Below are positions 11,876-23,868 of a DNA stretch of 64,000 bases, piece by piece. The stretch comes from Paracyclopina nana (Eukaryota > Arthropoda > Copepoda > Cyclopoida > Cyclopettidae), in the NCBI GenBank assembly GCA_019096065.1, contig JAGUCH010000003.1:4464001-4528000 (forward strand), read 5' to 3'. Under the pieces are notes generated by a model. The model saw only the letters and a list, made by a program, of their open reading frames with translations, had not been told where the DNA came from and did not search any database. Numbering within the stretch: the first letter of the stretch is position 1; each line of letters starts with the position of its first letter. The position numbers and the translations under genes are program-made.

Positions 11876-13929
11876 ATGTCTTCGAAAAAGCTGTTTTCCC
11901 AAGCTTTACAGAAGTTCAAAGAGAAAGAGCGATTGTTGGCTCTCGCTGCTGCCGCTTCAGGAGCGAATTCAGAGGCTTCAGAGAGCGTCTCTGGGAAGAA
12001 ACTGCTGCCTGAGAAAACTGTCCAACTTGTATTCTTGTCTGCAGTTCGTGTCGAATTCACTGTGCCAGTCACCGACAGAAGAATCCCCCTCAAGCGTGAT
12101 TACATTTGTTGTCTGTTCAACAAAGGCACTCTTGTCATTGCTGCCACTTGCATCAGCGCCGAGTTGAAGCCTTTGCTCATTCCTGGCGCCTCATTCCTGA
12201 CCAAATTCATTCATACGGATGCGGCGAGGATGAGCTATGACACTGTTCGCATCAACCTTGGCCCCAAACAGCTTCAGGTTGACAAGCCCAAAACGGCGGA
12301 GACGGCATTGAAAAAAATACTCGAATCTAAAGACTTCTTTCTGCAAGAATCAGCATTGTCAAGAATCAGCGATTTTTTCTCACTTCAATTCCAAGGTAAA
12401 TTAGCGAAAGAACGGTCATAATTTGTATTCATAAAAACTCGTTCAATATTTTAGGCATGAATCTCGTTTCAATCGCTCAAGTTGTCGTTGGCTTTAAAGA
12501 TTTGACCCAATTTGCTCAACTTGTCCCTTCGGATTGTGACTTGCTACTAAGGAAAGCTGCTGCTGACGAAGATGATGTTCAAATTATTGCTGCACCGGTT
12601 CAACCCTCTAGACCAAGCTTGTCCACCTCCAAAACTGTTCACCGTCCTGGAGGGACAGCCCTTGAGCAGAAATCACTGCGCACCAGATGCCAATACGATC
12701 CCCTAAAGAATGATCAGCTGATCATAGTGCTTGGCTGTGACTCCTGCTTAGCAATATTCTCCTTTGCATCTGAAAAAATCAACCACTTTTTGCTAATGCC
12801 TGACTGCTTTTCCTCACTGAAAGCCCAGCATCGAGGTCAAATCCAGGACGCCGTCGACAAGGCGATAGAGGAGAAGGTGTGCCTTGATCATCAGAAGCAA
12901 CGTTTGGAGTGTTGTGGCCAACTCTTCGAATCGGTGTTAGGGTATTGCATTCATCGTGACAGCCATGGGCGAGATGATAGCGCATTCACCTGCTTCGAAT
13001 GTGGAGCAATGCTTTGGAGTCCCTACTCACTGTATCGGCACAAATGCACCATTGACTACCTCATAGCACCTCAGAAGAACTGCTATAGTAGGCAAGACGT
13101 GGTCGTGTCTCCGCGCTCAAATTATCCCTCTTTGGATGCATCAGAGGCTCAGTCTCTTTTAACATGCTTCTGTGGGAAGGCACTGCCTTTCGTGAACTTT
13201 TTAGTGTCTCATTGCATCGCTTCAATTCCTTGCTTCCATCTGCTTGCCAGCTTGCTGAATGGTCCTCAAAAGAATTTCGCTAAGGCTTGGCTGCTTAACC
13301 GAAAGCAGCCGGCTCGAGAGATTACATGCTCTGAATGTGGATTAGTGCTATCGAATCAAGTGCTGTATATGTTGCATCAAGACCATCACTCGACTGTGGA
13401 AACCAATGTTGTCTGCAAAGGTTGCAGCTACCAATTTCCGACTCCTTGTCAGTTTTTCAGACACATTTGCGAAACCATGAAAGACTTGAACGATGTCCGA
13501 CAGCTCACTTGCATTATTTGCGAGAAGATAGCAGTCTGCATGTCTTCCAGGAGAGACAATGAAAGCGATACACTGGGCTTGCAAATTGAAAGTGTCCACC
13601 AGGCTCTGGACTGGAGCCATGACATCATTGATGAAATGGACATTAAAGATGAACCCGTTGAAGGTGTTTTCGTCTCCACGTACAATAGGGAAAGAAGCCT
13701 ATGGAAGATCAACGGCGCTCCTAAGCCTTACCCAGCTGATTGGTACGTTTGCACCGACTGTGAACCATATCGAATACTCACGGAGGACTCCATTGGCGCG
13801 CACATGAAAGATTGCGAGAACCACTACCGAGTTGATCCAGCGTGGCTGTACTCAAAGTCAGAGCTACTCATCAAAGATCTGAGGCTCCAACCAAAGTATA
13901 AGAGTCTTGTAGAAAGGCTGCAAAAATAA
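11876..13929 (+). CDS. Uncharacterised zinc-finger-like protein
   Basis: Two exons, 11876-12395 and 12455-13929, give 664 residues. The start is the first in-frame ATG (MSSKKLFSQALQKF); frames upstream lack an ATG. I do not recognise the family. The N-terminal ~230 residues have no clear motif. From about residue 330 there are spaced Cys/His pairs resembling divergent C2H2 fingers: FTCFECGAMLWSPYSLYRHK, ITCSECGLVLSNQVLYMLHQ, VVCKGCSYQFPTPCQFFRHI and a later YVCTDCEPYRI. An acidic patch (DIIDEMDIKDEPVEG) contains a possible SUMO-acceptor motif, KDEP. A nuclear or chromatin role is plausible but unproven. Its stop codon overlaps AATAAA (13925-13930), and the next gene ends only 13 bp away on the other strand. 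Confidence 0.75.
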
Positions 13930-13942
13930 ATCTCCATTTATT

Positions 13943-15593
13943 TTATGATGATTCAGCCAGCTCAAGCAAGTAGTGGAAACGGTCTTTGTGGTCCAAAATG
14001 TACTGAGGAGCGTAGAATTTTTGGCTATGATCTTTGACCTCAATGAATGGGTGCTTCCCGTCAAACCATCCTCCGGTACGAATCAGCTCGGATATGTAGG
14101 TGACATTTGTTTTCTCTGGGTAGTCACCCCATCTAGGCTTGTCATGCTTTTGAGCGGACAGCAGCTTCGTCCGGATGCCTTCGGGATCATAGCACCAAGA
14201 GCAATGATAACCAGCATAATGTCCAAGCCGCCCTACATCCCATTCTCGGATTTTGTGCCCGGACTTTGTGTAGTTGGCTGATTTCTCCTCCAGTAAGTCA
14301 TTTTCCCAAACGTTTCGCCGCAAAAGCATGGAGTTATTGTCATAAACTTCTCGCAACATTCCTGTGGAATAATTTTGCTGACAACTATGATACGTACAAC
14401 CATGCGATATTGCTTACCTAGAGTACAGGCTACCCAAAGTTGGAGAAGCCTCTCCTTGGAAGCCGAATTGATGATTCTGCCAATCAAGGGAATATTGTCC
14501 ATCAGTCCAGGATCTTCGGCTTTGAGCCAGAAAAAGCCAAATACAGTCCACCTGAATCCGAACCTGATGGGCTCGGTGTAGCCATCGTAGATTTTCAAAA
14601 ATAGTAGCACTTCTGGCAATGGCAATTCATCTGCGTCCAGCAGCAAAAAAAGATCATCATCACGCTGGTTTTGAATCAGTTTCAGGCCCATCTTACTAAG
14701 ATACATGCGAATGAAGGCATCTGCATACCACCCATTTTCTTTGCCTTTGTCGGAGAAAAATGGCAGCATCACCCATAGAATTTTGTTTTGCAGCTCAGCC
14801 AACCAGCCTTCCTTGAATTTGTCCAAAAAGTGCAATTGCTTGGGGGTGCCAAAAGTGGTGTAGTTGGACTCTTGAATGATGAAAGCATCCACGACATCTT
14901 GCAGCATTTTCACGCGAGTCTCGAAAAAGTCGAACTCGTGATTCACTGGTAAAGCATGTATCAATCTTCTAAGTTTGGGTCGTATTGTTAGTCTTTTTCG
15001 GTGGTGAGGAGCTCCAGCATAGTGGCCATACCACACTGCATCTGGTATGCCACAATCTACACCGTAGTAATTTTCTTCACAAGAGCACTTTTTGTCCGAC
15101 TTGTCAAAATTGGTGCCAACTATGAAGCACCTTTGCCCATTAGTCAATTCCCTGAAGTATTTCCCAGTACTAAGTTGAGTTGGGTCATCTGACAGCTTGA
15201 GAGTATTGAGCTTAGACTTGTTCCAGTCAGCAGGGTTGAAGTTTTGGAACCTCCATTTATATTCACCTGATGCACTGTTCATATCACCATAATCTTCCAA
15301 TTTGTGATTCTGTTAAAAATGATTTGTATCGGGCAAAGCAGACCTTATAAAATGAACGCTTACATTTTTAGATTGAAAATTCAAGATGGGTTGGACTAGA
15401 TTTTCGTGAAGAGCCGACCTCGCTTCCTCGTTTCTTATCGTCACAGCCGCGAAGCAAATGAAAGTCAACTACAAACAAATAGTAACATACTTAAAAATCA
15501 TACTACATATTTTGTAAATGTCACCTGTATCCAAAGGAAAATCCAAAGCCATTTCTTGCTGAAGGCTCGACACTTTCTCCAGCAAATCCACAT
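13943..15593 (-). CDS. MGAT3: Beta-1,4-mannosyl-glycoprotein N-acetylglucosaminyltransferase-like (GT17, MGAT3 family)
   Basis: Exons on the minus strand: 15525-15593, 15364-15468, 14418-15309 and 13943-14361, 494 residues. The start was found by following phase upstream. Exon 1 is read in a frame different from the longest ORF there and gives a textbook type II anchor (MWICWRKCRAFSKK, then WLWIFLWIQLTFICFAAV across the first intron). A Cys-rich stem (CSCEENYYGVDCG) leads into the GT17 catalytic domain: ALPVNHEFDFF, VVDAFIIQESN, the acidic LDADELP near residues 282-288, GYHCSWCYDPEGI, and RTGGWFDGKHP. Known members add the bisecting GlcNAc to N-glycans in the Golgi using UDP-GlcNAc. The acidic motif is kept, so activity is expected; whether the acceptor is the bisecting position in this lineage is open. 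First of five adjacent Golgi genes. Confidence 0.9.
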
Positions 15594-16576
15594 TTTGTTC
15601 GCTCAACTTTTCTCCATGTTGGTTATAGTGCCACAATGCATCAACAGTTGAATTTTTACCTGCACTGTGTGCAAGTTGGAACCATGGAGCAGCGCATGTA
15701 AAACTGTTACACTGCTTGCTTCTTGCCAAAGCGCAATTTAACCATTTCACTTTTATGAAATCGAAGAGAAAATTCGCATATTGCCTGCGTAGTGAAAACT
15801 CTTTGCTCCATCATAGCCACACATGGCAGCAATTTCAAAAATCAATGCTTTGCTTAAATATACGTGAACACTTACGTTAGCTAAAGCGTAAAATTCAAGC
15901 CAAAAAGTGCCTTACTCATGGCTGATCAAAAGGAAATATCGAAAACCTGCAAAAAGATTGCTTTCAGCTTATTCGATATTTGCGCAATTTATTTTACCCT
16001 CTAATCAACTTTGTGTAGCATAAATATTTACCGCTATTAGGTTAGAAAGATGGATAGCCTTGCATTGCTAAATGTTAATAATGGGGGGTTTAAGAGCTGA
16101 TTTTCTCCCTGTGCATATAGTGCATGTAAAACTTGCCTGGCCTGACTGTTCGATTGTCCCAGGAAAATTTGGTAGAAGATTACGGTACCATAGGTGGATA
16201 CGGGCTGCCGGCGCAGTGACTCTTCTACTAAGCTAGTCTTAGACCAATCTGGCATATTAAGTCTTGAAACTCAAGCATTGAACTGTTCAAAAAATATGGA
16301 ACAACAAAGGTAAGAGGGGAAAAAAAGCTGCGAAAAACTCCCCCTTTCTTTGTTAATGAATGGAAATTCCAACTTTTCGCGGAAAAAAAAGAATTGAACC
16401 GCACTTGGCAAAGTTTCTCTTTTTTGTAGCGAGTAATCTAAATGGAAGCGTAATATCATGATAGTTCGTTGAATATTACTTTTTTGCTCTGCAACCATAA
16501 TCAAGTAAAACTTCAGCGTGAAAAATGGTGGTCATTCTATGGAAATTTCAACTTTTTGCAGCCCGGTTCAAATGGC
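15594..16576. other. Intergenic, divergent promoters of GT17 and GT31-like genes
   Basis: AT-rich with no supported ORF. The two flanking genes point away from each other, so both promoters should be here. A TTTTTGCAG acceptor-like site at about 16552-16560, just before the GT31-like ATG, hints at a 5' UTR intron. Confidence 0.45.
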
Positions 16577-18151
16577 ATGACGGCAGCAGCAATGAGGGTG
16601 CACATTTGGAGGAAATGCTTCTCCAGCCCAAGACGAAGATGGCATTTCGCCTCCATCTGCATTTTCATATTGCTCCTAAATTATATGTCAACTTTGGTTT
16701 TTAAGTCAGCCATCAAAGAGTCATCCACGGCTAGTGAGAAAAAATCTCATGATGGGGAGAACCTAGCCAAAACTGTGAGCTACAACGAAATTCTGCCAGA
16801 TAGTGTGATCGACAGCGGAGAGGCTGAGACCTTTCTAAAGAGCTATCAAGATCTCGATCAGGACAAAAGCTCCACAACGATCGCAAATGAGGAAGTGATG
16901 TCAGTGACTTTTCCGGCGTTAGACAACCCGTGGTACTCTGAACACAGTCACGATTCTAAAGACCCGCTTGGCCTCAAACCAGATGATTTCGTTTACGAAA
17001 CCATTGGGGAATGCACGATACGTCAGCTCAAAAATGTCTCGATTTACAGCCACGCTGAGTTCATCCATGAGTACATCAACTACAGGAGGTGTTTCCTGAA
17101 AAGTGACCCTGATGCAGGTGCATTGGACCATTGGCTGAAATCGCACCTGAAAGGCTCAAAGGGCTCACGGGGTGAAATGATTATCAAGTCCTCGTTTGAA
17201 CTCTCCCATGACATAAATGGGCTTTGCCATGACCATGACCCTAAAGTGGTGGTGGCAGTATTTTCATCGTCAAAAAGAGAGAGAGACAACATTAGGTCTA
17301 CTTGGGCCAAGTCATTAGAAAAATCATACGACGTCGTTTTCATGCTCGGTCAGGACTCTTCCGAGGAATTGGACTATGAGGTGAACACATATGGAGATAT
17401 TCTCCAGTCCACAGTCAGCCCCAATGATCCTGCGTTTGATTTCAAGCAGAGCATCATCATGTTCTCGTGGATCTATAGGTAATTCATTCTTTTCATCAAC
17501 TTAGCAGCCTTGCCAGCCTCAATGCGGATATTTTGTAGGACTTGCCCCTTAGTCAGATTTGTGCTCAAGACCACATCAGATACTTTCATCAACACAGCCA
17601 AAGTGGACCAATTGGCCACCCAGGAGATGTTTGCTGCCAACAGAATTTACGGTGAGCTCCTTCAGCATATGGAGCCATCCAGGAGCCCTGACCAGGGACA
17701 CTTTATCAGCAAAGAAGACTGGCCTTGGACTCACTACCCTCCCTTTTTGAAAGGCCCGTCCATGGTCGTTTCAGGGGACGTCGTGCCCAGGCTGCTGATG
17801 GCTTCAACTGTGATACCCACTTTACCTCTTGCTCAAGTCTTCTTCACTGGACTGGTCCCATTGTTGGGTCATATCATGAGGATAGGCGTGGCCTCCTTTT
17901 TCTCCTACTCTCCTCCTCCACTGGAAACCCAAGATCCTTGTGAATTTTCTCGCTATGGAGGCATCCACTCGATGACAGAACTGCGCCAAATGGAGACAGC
18001 CCTGGCCAAAAGCGAGGAAGCTGTGCTAAGAAATGTCACTTGCGCCGTTGGGCCGCGGTGCCTGGCCATGGTCGAGGGAAAATGCATGATTTTCAGCAAG
18101 GAGGAAAAAAAGAAGAGGAAAAAGCAGCAGCCACAATCCAGATGGCCGTGA
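16577..18151 (+). CDS. GT31 (beta-1,3-glycosyltransferase)-like type II Golgi protein lacking the acidic metal motif
   Basis: Exons 16577-17478 and 17539-18151, 504 residues. Basic residues followed by a hydrophobic segment (WHFASICIFILLLNYMSTLV) form a type II anchor, then an acidic stem. The GT31 signature follows: VVVAVFSSSKRERDNIRSTW, DVVFMLGQ, TYGDI, FDFKQSIIMFSWIYRTCP. Where active enzymes have a triple-Asp metal site before FVN, this protein has VLKTTSDTFIN (TTSD at residues 312-315). The downstream EDV-type catalytic region is also altered (PLAQVFFTG). YPPFLKGPSMVVSGD matches the family's YP-x-Y-x-x-G-x-G-Y block only loosely. The most likely reading is a non-catalytic or neofunctionalised GT31 paralogue; a chaperone-like role as for Cosmc is one family precedent. 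It ends in a basic tail (KEEKKKRKKQQ). Confidence 0.8.
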
Positions 18152-18381
18152 CATTTCTGTAAACGTGTGTAAAAAATACATTCTTACATACCATCTACTT
18201 TATGTCGTACAGCAAATCTAAATTGCAGTATATTATTCCCCATAATTCAAAGGATATCTGATGAAGTGCTGCATATCAATCGATTATGAAAATTTTGCAT
18301 TGAGCGTGAAAAATGGATTTTGTCCGTTTATGCATGGTCCATTTATAGAAAGATTCAAACATCTGTTTGAGTCAGGCAAAA

Positions 18382-19471
18382 ATGACACTCCGCCTTTGCT
18401 TGATGCATCGAAGGCTCGTACGTATTTCCAAAATGAAATTTTCCTTGGAGAAATTCACACTGGTGTGCTTCACAGCTGCTTTCACCTATTTTGTCGCCAC
18501 CATGAAAAGGTAAGCTGAAAAAGGCGAAATGTGCCTTCTTGTCCGTCCTTAAAACAAAATCTACTACCATGCACCAGCAGCTGTAACCATACGCATGGAG
18601 GATACAAACAGGACAATAAAGCCAATTTCGCAACAGATGAAGGATCATCGCCCTATAAGCCTGTGATTGCAGAAGATAACGGAAAAACAAAGTGGTGCTT
18701 TGGTTCACTCCGCTACTTGGATCCACCCGGTCCTTTAACAGCTTTGGCATCCTACCCCGGATCGGGCAACACGTGGGTGAGGTATCTGCTGCAACAAGCA
18801 ACAGGAATTGTCACGGGGTCCGTCTACAATGCAACCCATCTAAAGGAATCCTGCTTCCCTGGCGAGGGACATTACGACGGAAATGTTCTAGCCATCAAAA
18901 CCCACGTGGGAAGGTAAATCGCAAATGAAGAAGTATCATTTGTAATGCCAAGCAAGCTTTTTTCTTCCCCAGGAAAACACCGCCCAATCCCAAATGGCCC
19001 ACAAGGTACGACAGGGTTGTTGTCATTGTCAGAGATCCCTTCGATGCCTTCCTGGCAGAGTTCAACAGGCAACACTCGAAAAACCACACTGGGTTTGCAC
19101 CAGAAGAAAAGTTCGAAACTGACTGGCCCCCCTACGTGACAAACAGCATGGAATACTGGAAGGGCTTTCACGTCTACTTCAGCACCCAATACGAGCCGCA
19201 TCAATTACTGTTTGCGAGGTACGAGGAACTAAGAGACAATCTCATGCACGAGCTGCAAAGGATACTCCACTTTTTGGGCTACAACATGACTGACGACATT
19301 AGAGAATGCGTGAAGCAGCAAAAGGAGGGACTGTACCACCGAAAGAAACTAGCCACTGTCGACCAGCAAAAGTACTACAATGCTGAGCAAGTGATTGTGC
19401 TCAAAAATATTCGCGAATTTGTGTACAAGAAAATCGGCCTTGAAAAGAGCAATAAAATGGTGCAAGAATAA
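18382..19471 (+). CDS. WSCD-like Golgi sulfotransferase
   Basis: Exons 18382-18509, 18581-18913 and 18973-19471, 319 residues. A longer ORF from 18261 is out of phase with exon 2. The correct frame starts at ATG 18382 and yields a type II anchor: [20 protein letters not shown], then [16 protein letters not shown]. The PAPS-binding 5'-phosphosulfate loop is [15 protein letters not shown] (about residues 99-113), and the 3'-phosphate region is [20 protein letters not shown]. Sequence order ([31 protein letters not shown]) follows the sulfotransferase half of animal WSCD1/2, but the WSC carbohydrate-binding domains of those proteins are absent. It probably transfers sulfate from PAPS to a glycan in the Golgi lumen; the acceptor is unknown. 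The exon 2 start may be 3 nt earlier (18578). Confidence 0.82.
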
Positions 19472-19636
19472 CAGGGCTGTTCTTATGACATCATCATCAT
19501 GTAAAAAAAGTTGACACACATGTTCGGCAAACGGACACACACATTATGTTTTACAGAATGTATAGAGGGGAAATTTTTAGCACAACAGCAGCCAGAAGCT
19601 AAACCACTCGCTGCATAGGACAAAATTCTGCATTAA

Positions 19637-21342
19637 ATGATGATAGGCAGGCACAAAAGATGTGGCACTCCTATTTTTAGAACGCTGCTTTCCAATAAGG
19701 AAAAATGCCTCCACTTGTTTTGCGCCGGTGTCTTTCTCGTACTGATTTGGGACACTCAGAATATCAACCAATGCAAGACAGACTTGGAATTGACAGAGGT
19801 AAGTCACCCATTGCCAAAATTGGGAGCTTTCTTGAGAACACCTGTAGCTGTAGGTCACAACTGCTCAATTGAAGCAACTCGAAGATGAAACGGGCCTCGC
19901 CAAAAATGCCCCTCTACAATTCGATGATGAACCCATTGACAACGAAGAATCGGCTCAAAATGAGTCTCTGGTTGAAGTCCAATTTGACAACAAATTCAAG
20001 CATGACTCAAAGTTGAAATACATTTTGGAAGTATTCGGGCCCAAATCTGACGAAGCAAGCATTGTGGGAACTACAAAGTTCAGAGGTGATATATACACAT
20101 GGTTTGGATAATAGTCGTGAAATGACTTTTTTTCCAGATTGCAAATCTGCTACAAATTGCTACGTAACGAGCGATGAAGAGTTTTTTGGCAAAGGTCGCA
20201 TGGACGAATTTGATGCAGTTGTCATCAAACCAGGCCACCTCAGAGCTGATAAGGTAAAATAGAATCTGTGCTTTTGAGTTCGCCGCCCTGTAAAAATCCC
20301 TTTAATGTATGCAGTTTGCAAAAATGTACGCTGAAAAAGAGCGAAATCCGAACCAAAGATACATTTTCAAGTCTGTCGAATCTCCCAGACCAGAATTGAA
20401 GGGACTCATCAACGAGAAATACTTCGCAAGGTTGCATTTGCAATTTTTCATAATTTTTGACATGCCTAACACGAAGGCTGTGCAGGAACTTTTTCAACTG
20501 GACGTGGACGTATCGGATGGACAGCGACATCACCGATTCGTATGGCTACTTGGTGAAGCAAAGAGGTGAACCTTACCCAATAGATGCGACCAGAGTGAGC
20601 CACTTCAAATCTGCAGAACTAGAACTGTAAGCAGCTTCTCTGGAAAGCTGAGCATCAATCTCTTACATTGCTTACATTTCAGGGCTGCAAAGACCAAACT
20701 CGTCTTTTGGGCAGTGTCCCATTGCGAAACGGCCAGTAAGCGTGAGCTGTATGCTGAGGCACTTCAGCAATTCGTGTCTGTGGATGTCTATGGCAAATGT
20801 GGGCCCTTGGATTGCCCAAAAGACAGCATCGACTGCTTTGTCACCTTGGCCAAAGAATACAAGTTCTACTTGGCGTTTGAAAATAGCCTTTGCTCAGAGT
20901 ATGTGACTGAAAAGTTTTGGAGGACCATTAGGCTACCTCTGGTGCCAATTGTCATGGGTGGAACTGATTACAAGAAAATAGCTCCTCCCAATTCATTCAT
21001 CGATGTCAATGACTTTCCCACCGTTGAAGCACTCGCAAACTACTTGCTCTTCCTAGATGTCAATGAGGTATCCAACTAAATAACTGTGACTAAAATTAAG
21101 TAGGCATTGCCATCGATAAATTCCAGGATGAATACTTGTCTTATTTCAAGTGGAAAGACGAGTACTTACTCTACGATGATCATGCTTACTGTCAACTCTG
21201 CCAAAAGCTAAACGACCCTGATGAGCCAACCAAAGTGTATGAAGATCTCAGGTTGTGGTGGCTGTTCAATGAGAATCATCAACCATTTTGCACTGAGGGC
21301 AAAAACAGGCCATATTACAAGTCAATGTTGCAGGAGGAATAA
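19637..21342 (+). CDS. Alpha-1,3-fucosyltransferase (GT10)
   Basis: Seven exons: 19637-19798, 19854-20085, 20138-20253, 20315-20430, 20486-20626, 20683-21067 and 21127-21342; 455 residues, all phases consistent. Residues ~22-42 form a type II Golgi anchor (CLHLFCAGVFLVLIW), followed by an acidic stem. GT10 hallmarks are clear: RYIFKSVESP, NFFNWTWTYRMDSDI (formed only by splicing exons 4 and 5), YGYLVKQRGE, and the GDP-fucose signature FYLAFENSLCSEYVTEKFW around residues 317-335, then PIVMGGTDYKKIAPPNSFID. It transfers fucose from GDP-Fuc to GlcNAc or core residues of N-glycans. Which linkage (core alpha-1,3 or Lewis type) cannot be settled from these motifs. ATG ATG at the start leaves a one-residue ambiguity. 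Confidence 0.92.
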
Positions 21343-22475
21343 TTGGAAATAAAAGAAGGGTGTAACACTCGTCAGCGTATACCTAAACCTGCCTAGCATT
21401 ATTCGTCTGAACATTGCATAGCTGAATTAAGGGAGATAGGGAAGTAATTCTTTTCAAAAATTGACATACATTATTTTAGCATTATTTCTAGAAGAATTTA
21501 AAAGAGCTACAACAGACTGAAACTGAATGACTAAATAAAAAATCAAGTTTTAGCACTTTACGCATTGCAAATCTGATGATTCCGGTTTTCTATTTGCATA
21601 GGAAAGGTGATGGGTAAGCGGCAGGTGATTGAGCGTTCCAGCCCCACCTTTTCTGTGAAACCTTGCAAGTGCGTGCAGAGTGACCAAAATTGGCGGTTTT
21701 GAGCAATTCTCGCCAAAAAGCCAAGACCACTTAAAAACTCTTTTTCAGCTGCTCAACTTGTACTTGTAGGAGTACAACTTCTCCTTTTAGACTGCAAATA
21801 TAAGTTTTATGCAGGAGAAAGTTAACGGAATCAAGGTACTTTGAAACATCCATTGGCCGCTTCCAGTGCCTAACATCTGGTAATTCTGCCGAAAATTCAA
21901 AACAATGTTTATTTGGGCAATGACAGCAAATGCGCATAGACATTAGCTATTTGGCCTTAATCTTGGGCTAAGTAAGCTTAATTTCTCATGTGGAAAAGTC
22001 CTGAAGATAAGCCTTATCTGCGCAATAAGGAGGTAAGCTCATTTCAATTATAGTCATTTTGCAGCCTTTTTTTGGCAATGCAGGCTTTACTCATTTTTGA
22101 ATAATGAAATACTAAAAACAGAGTGCGATTATTGAAATTGCATCTAAAAACATCAAAAATCAAATCTTCAAATTGTTGCAAAAATTATTTATAATCAATT
22201 CCACCTTTTTTGTTGCGGAAAGCTCAATAGGAATGCCTTCAGAATTTTTTAGGCTTGAAAACTGCAAAAAATCAATTGTACTCTATATACACAATAATCT
22301 CTATGATGAAATGTAATCAGAAAATGCATTGCTTCATTCGTCAGCAATCAATCAATTTTGCTGCTCAGTTCAGCTGACTGGTGCATCACTGCTGATGCTG
22401 TTGTTGATTGTTGTCATCATTGCTTTTCACCTTTTCACATTATTGCCTTTTTAGAAGCCAGCAGAGGGCCAAAAA
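21343..22475. other. Intergenic, no gene seen
   Basis: AT-rich sequence between the fucosyltransferase and the nucleotide-sugar transporter. ORFs here are short and have no recognisable motif. It should contain the SLC35D promoter. Confidence 0.5.
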
Positions 22476-23868
22476 ATGGAGGAACCAGACAGGAAGAAAC
22501 TGATTCCACTGAAAAAGGACCAGCAATATGTGATACAAACAGAAAGTAGTGCCTCATCCCCCTTTTTGCGGAGTGAACTTTTTGCCAGAGTTGGAACTGC
22601 CATTTTCTATGGGGTTTCTTCATTCATGATTATGGTTGTGAACAAGCATGTCCTTACAGTGCATAAATTCCCTTCATTTCAGGTAAATCTCTGAGCATAT
22701 TGTACTCTTGTTTTGTTTTGTTTTGTTGTGTTTTTTTTCTTCTTTTTTTCTTTTTGCAAAGCAGCTGGGACACTTTTTATTTGTTAAATTGCACTGACTA
22801 CAATGCAATTTCTCTACAATTTCTGCCGCACTCAAATTGACACAACTTTAAATCGAAAATGGATTAACTTTTATCAAAGAATTTTATTTTTTGAAAAGAA
22901 GGGGCTCATAATATTTTACTTGTAGGTTCTTGGCCTTGGGCAAATGGTAGCCACTATTTTAGTGCTGCTAATAGGGAAATGGATGAGAATTATTTCATTT
23001 CCTGCACTGACAAATGACACATTTAAAAAAATTTGGCCTCTGCCCCTGTTTTACATTGGCAACATGCTATTTGGCTTGGGTGGCACACAAGAGCTCAGTC
23101 TTCCCATGATGACAGTTTTGAGGAGATTTTCAATACTGATGACAATGATTGGAGAGTTCTATATCCTCAAGGCTTATCCAGAAAGAAAAGTACAGCTGTC
23201 AGTCTACTTAATGATATTTGGTGCCATTGTTGCTGCTTGCAATGACCTTGCATTTAGCCTCAAGGTAACTGCAAAAAATACTAGAAAAAATAGACTTTCA
23301 CTTAATTTATCTAGGGATACACATTTGTTTTGCTGAATGACTTTTGCACAGCAGCTAATGGAGTTGTGACCAAGAAAAAACTGGATGCAAAAGACTTGGG
23401 TATAAAATTAACATAACTTATAATAAGAAATCATTTTTATATCCTTTATACTTTTTAGGAAAGTATGGTCTCATGTTTTACAATAGTTTGTTCATGTTAT
23501 TGCCTACATTGCTGCTAGCAATTTATTCTGGCGATTTAAAAGCCTCATCACAATTTCAGGGCTGGACACTTGACTTTTTGGCAGAATTTTTGCTCAGCAG
23601 CATTTTTGGGTTCATCCTGATGTACTCCACTGTGTTATGCACTCAGTATAATTCGGCATTGACCACTACCATAGTGGGATGCTTGAAAAACATCTTGATC
23701 ACCTACTTGGGCATGATAATTGGGGGTGATTATATATTTAGCTGGCTGAACTTTATTGGGCTCAACATCAGTGTTGTGGGCAGTGTCATTTACACCAAGG
23801 TCACATTCACATCAAAAAAAGTGGTAGCTCTACCAACAAAATCGGCAGTATCCAATGGATTACAATGA
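22476..23868 (+). CDS. SLC35D: Nucleotide-sugar transporter, SLC35D family
   Basis: Exons 22476-22682, 22926-23264, 23315-23399 and 23459-23868, 346 residues with about ten hydrophobic helices. Signature stretches match the SLC35D1/D2 group: [78 protein letters not shown] and [14 protein letters not shown]. Family members exchange UDP-glucuronate, UDP-GalNAc or UDP-GlcNAc for UMP across ER or Golgi membranes to feed glycan and proteoglycan synthesis. The substrate here cannot be chosen by eye. The first intron starts with a TTTTG-rich microsatellite (about 22707-22755). It completes a run of five Golgi glycosylation genes. Confidence 0.95.

Noticed and set aside
15525-15750. Longer ORF over MGAT3 exon 1 in another frame
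   Set aside because: It has no ATG and its phase cannot join exon 2; the alternative frame gives a proper ATG and a type II anchor.
18261-18381. ATG at 18261 as start of the WSCD-like gene
   Set aside because: Its frame ends in phase 0 and hits TAA in exon 2; the frame from 18382 splices cleanly and encodes a membrane anchor.
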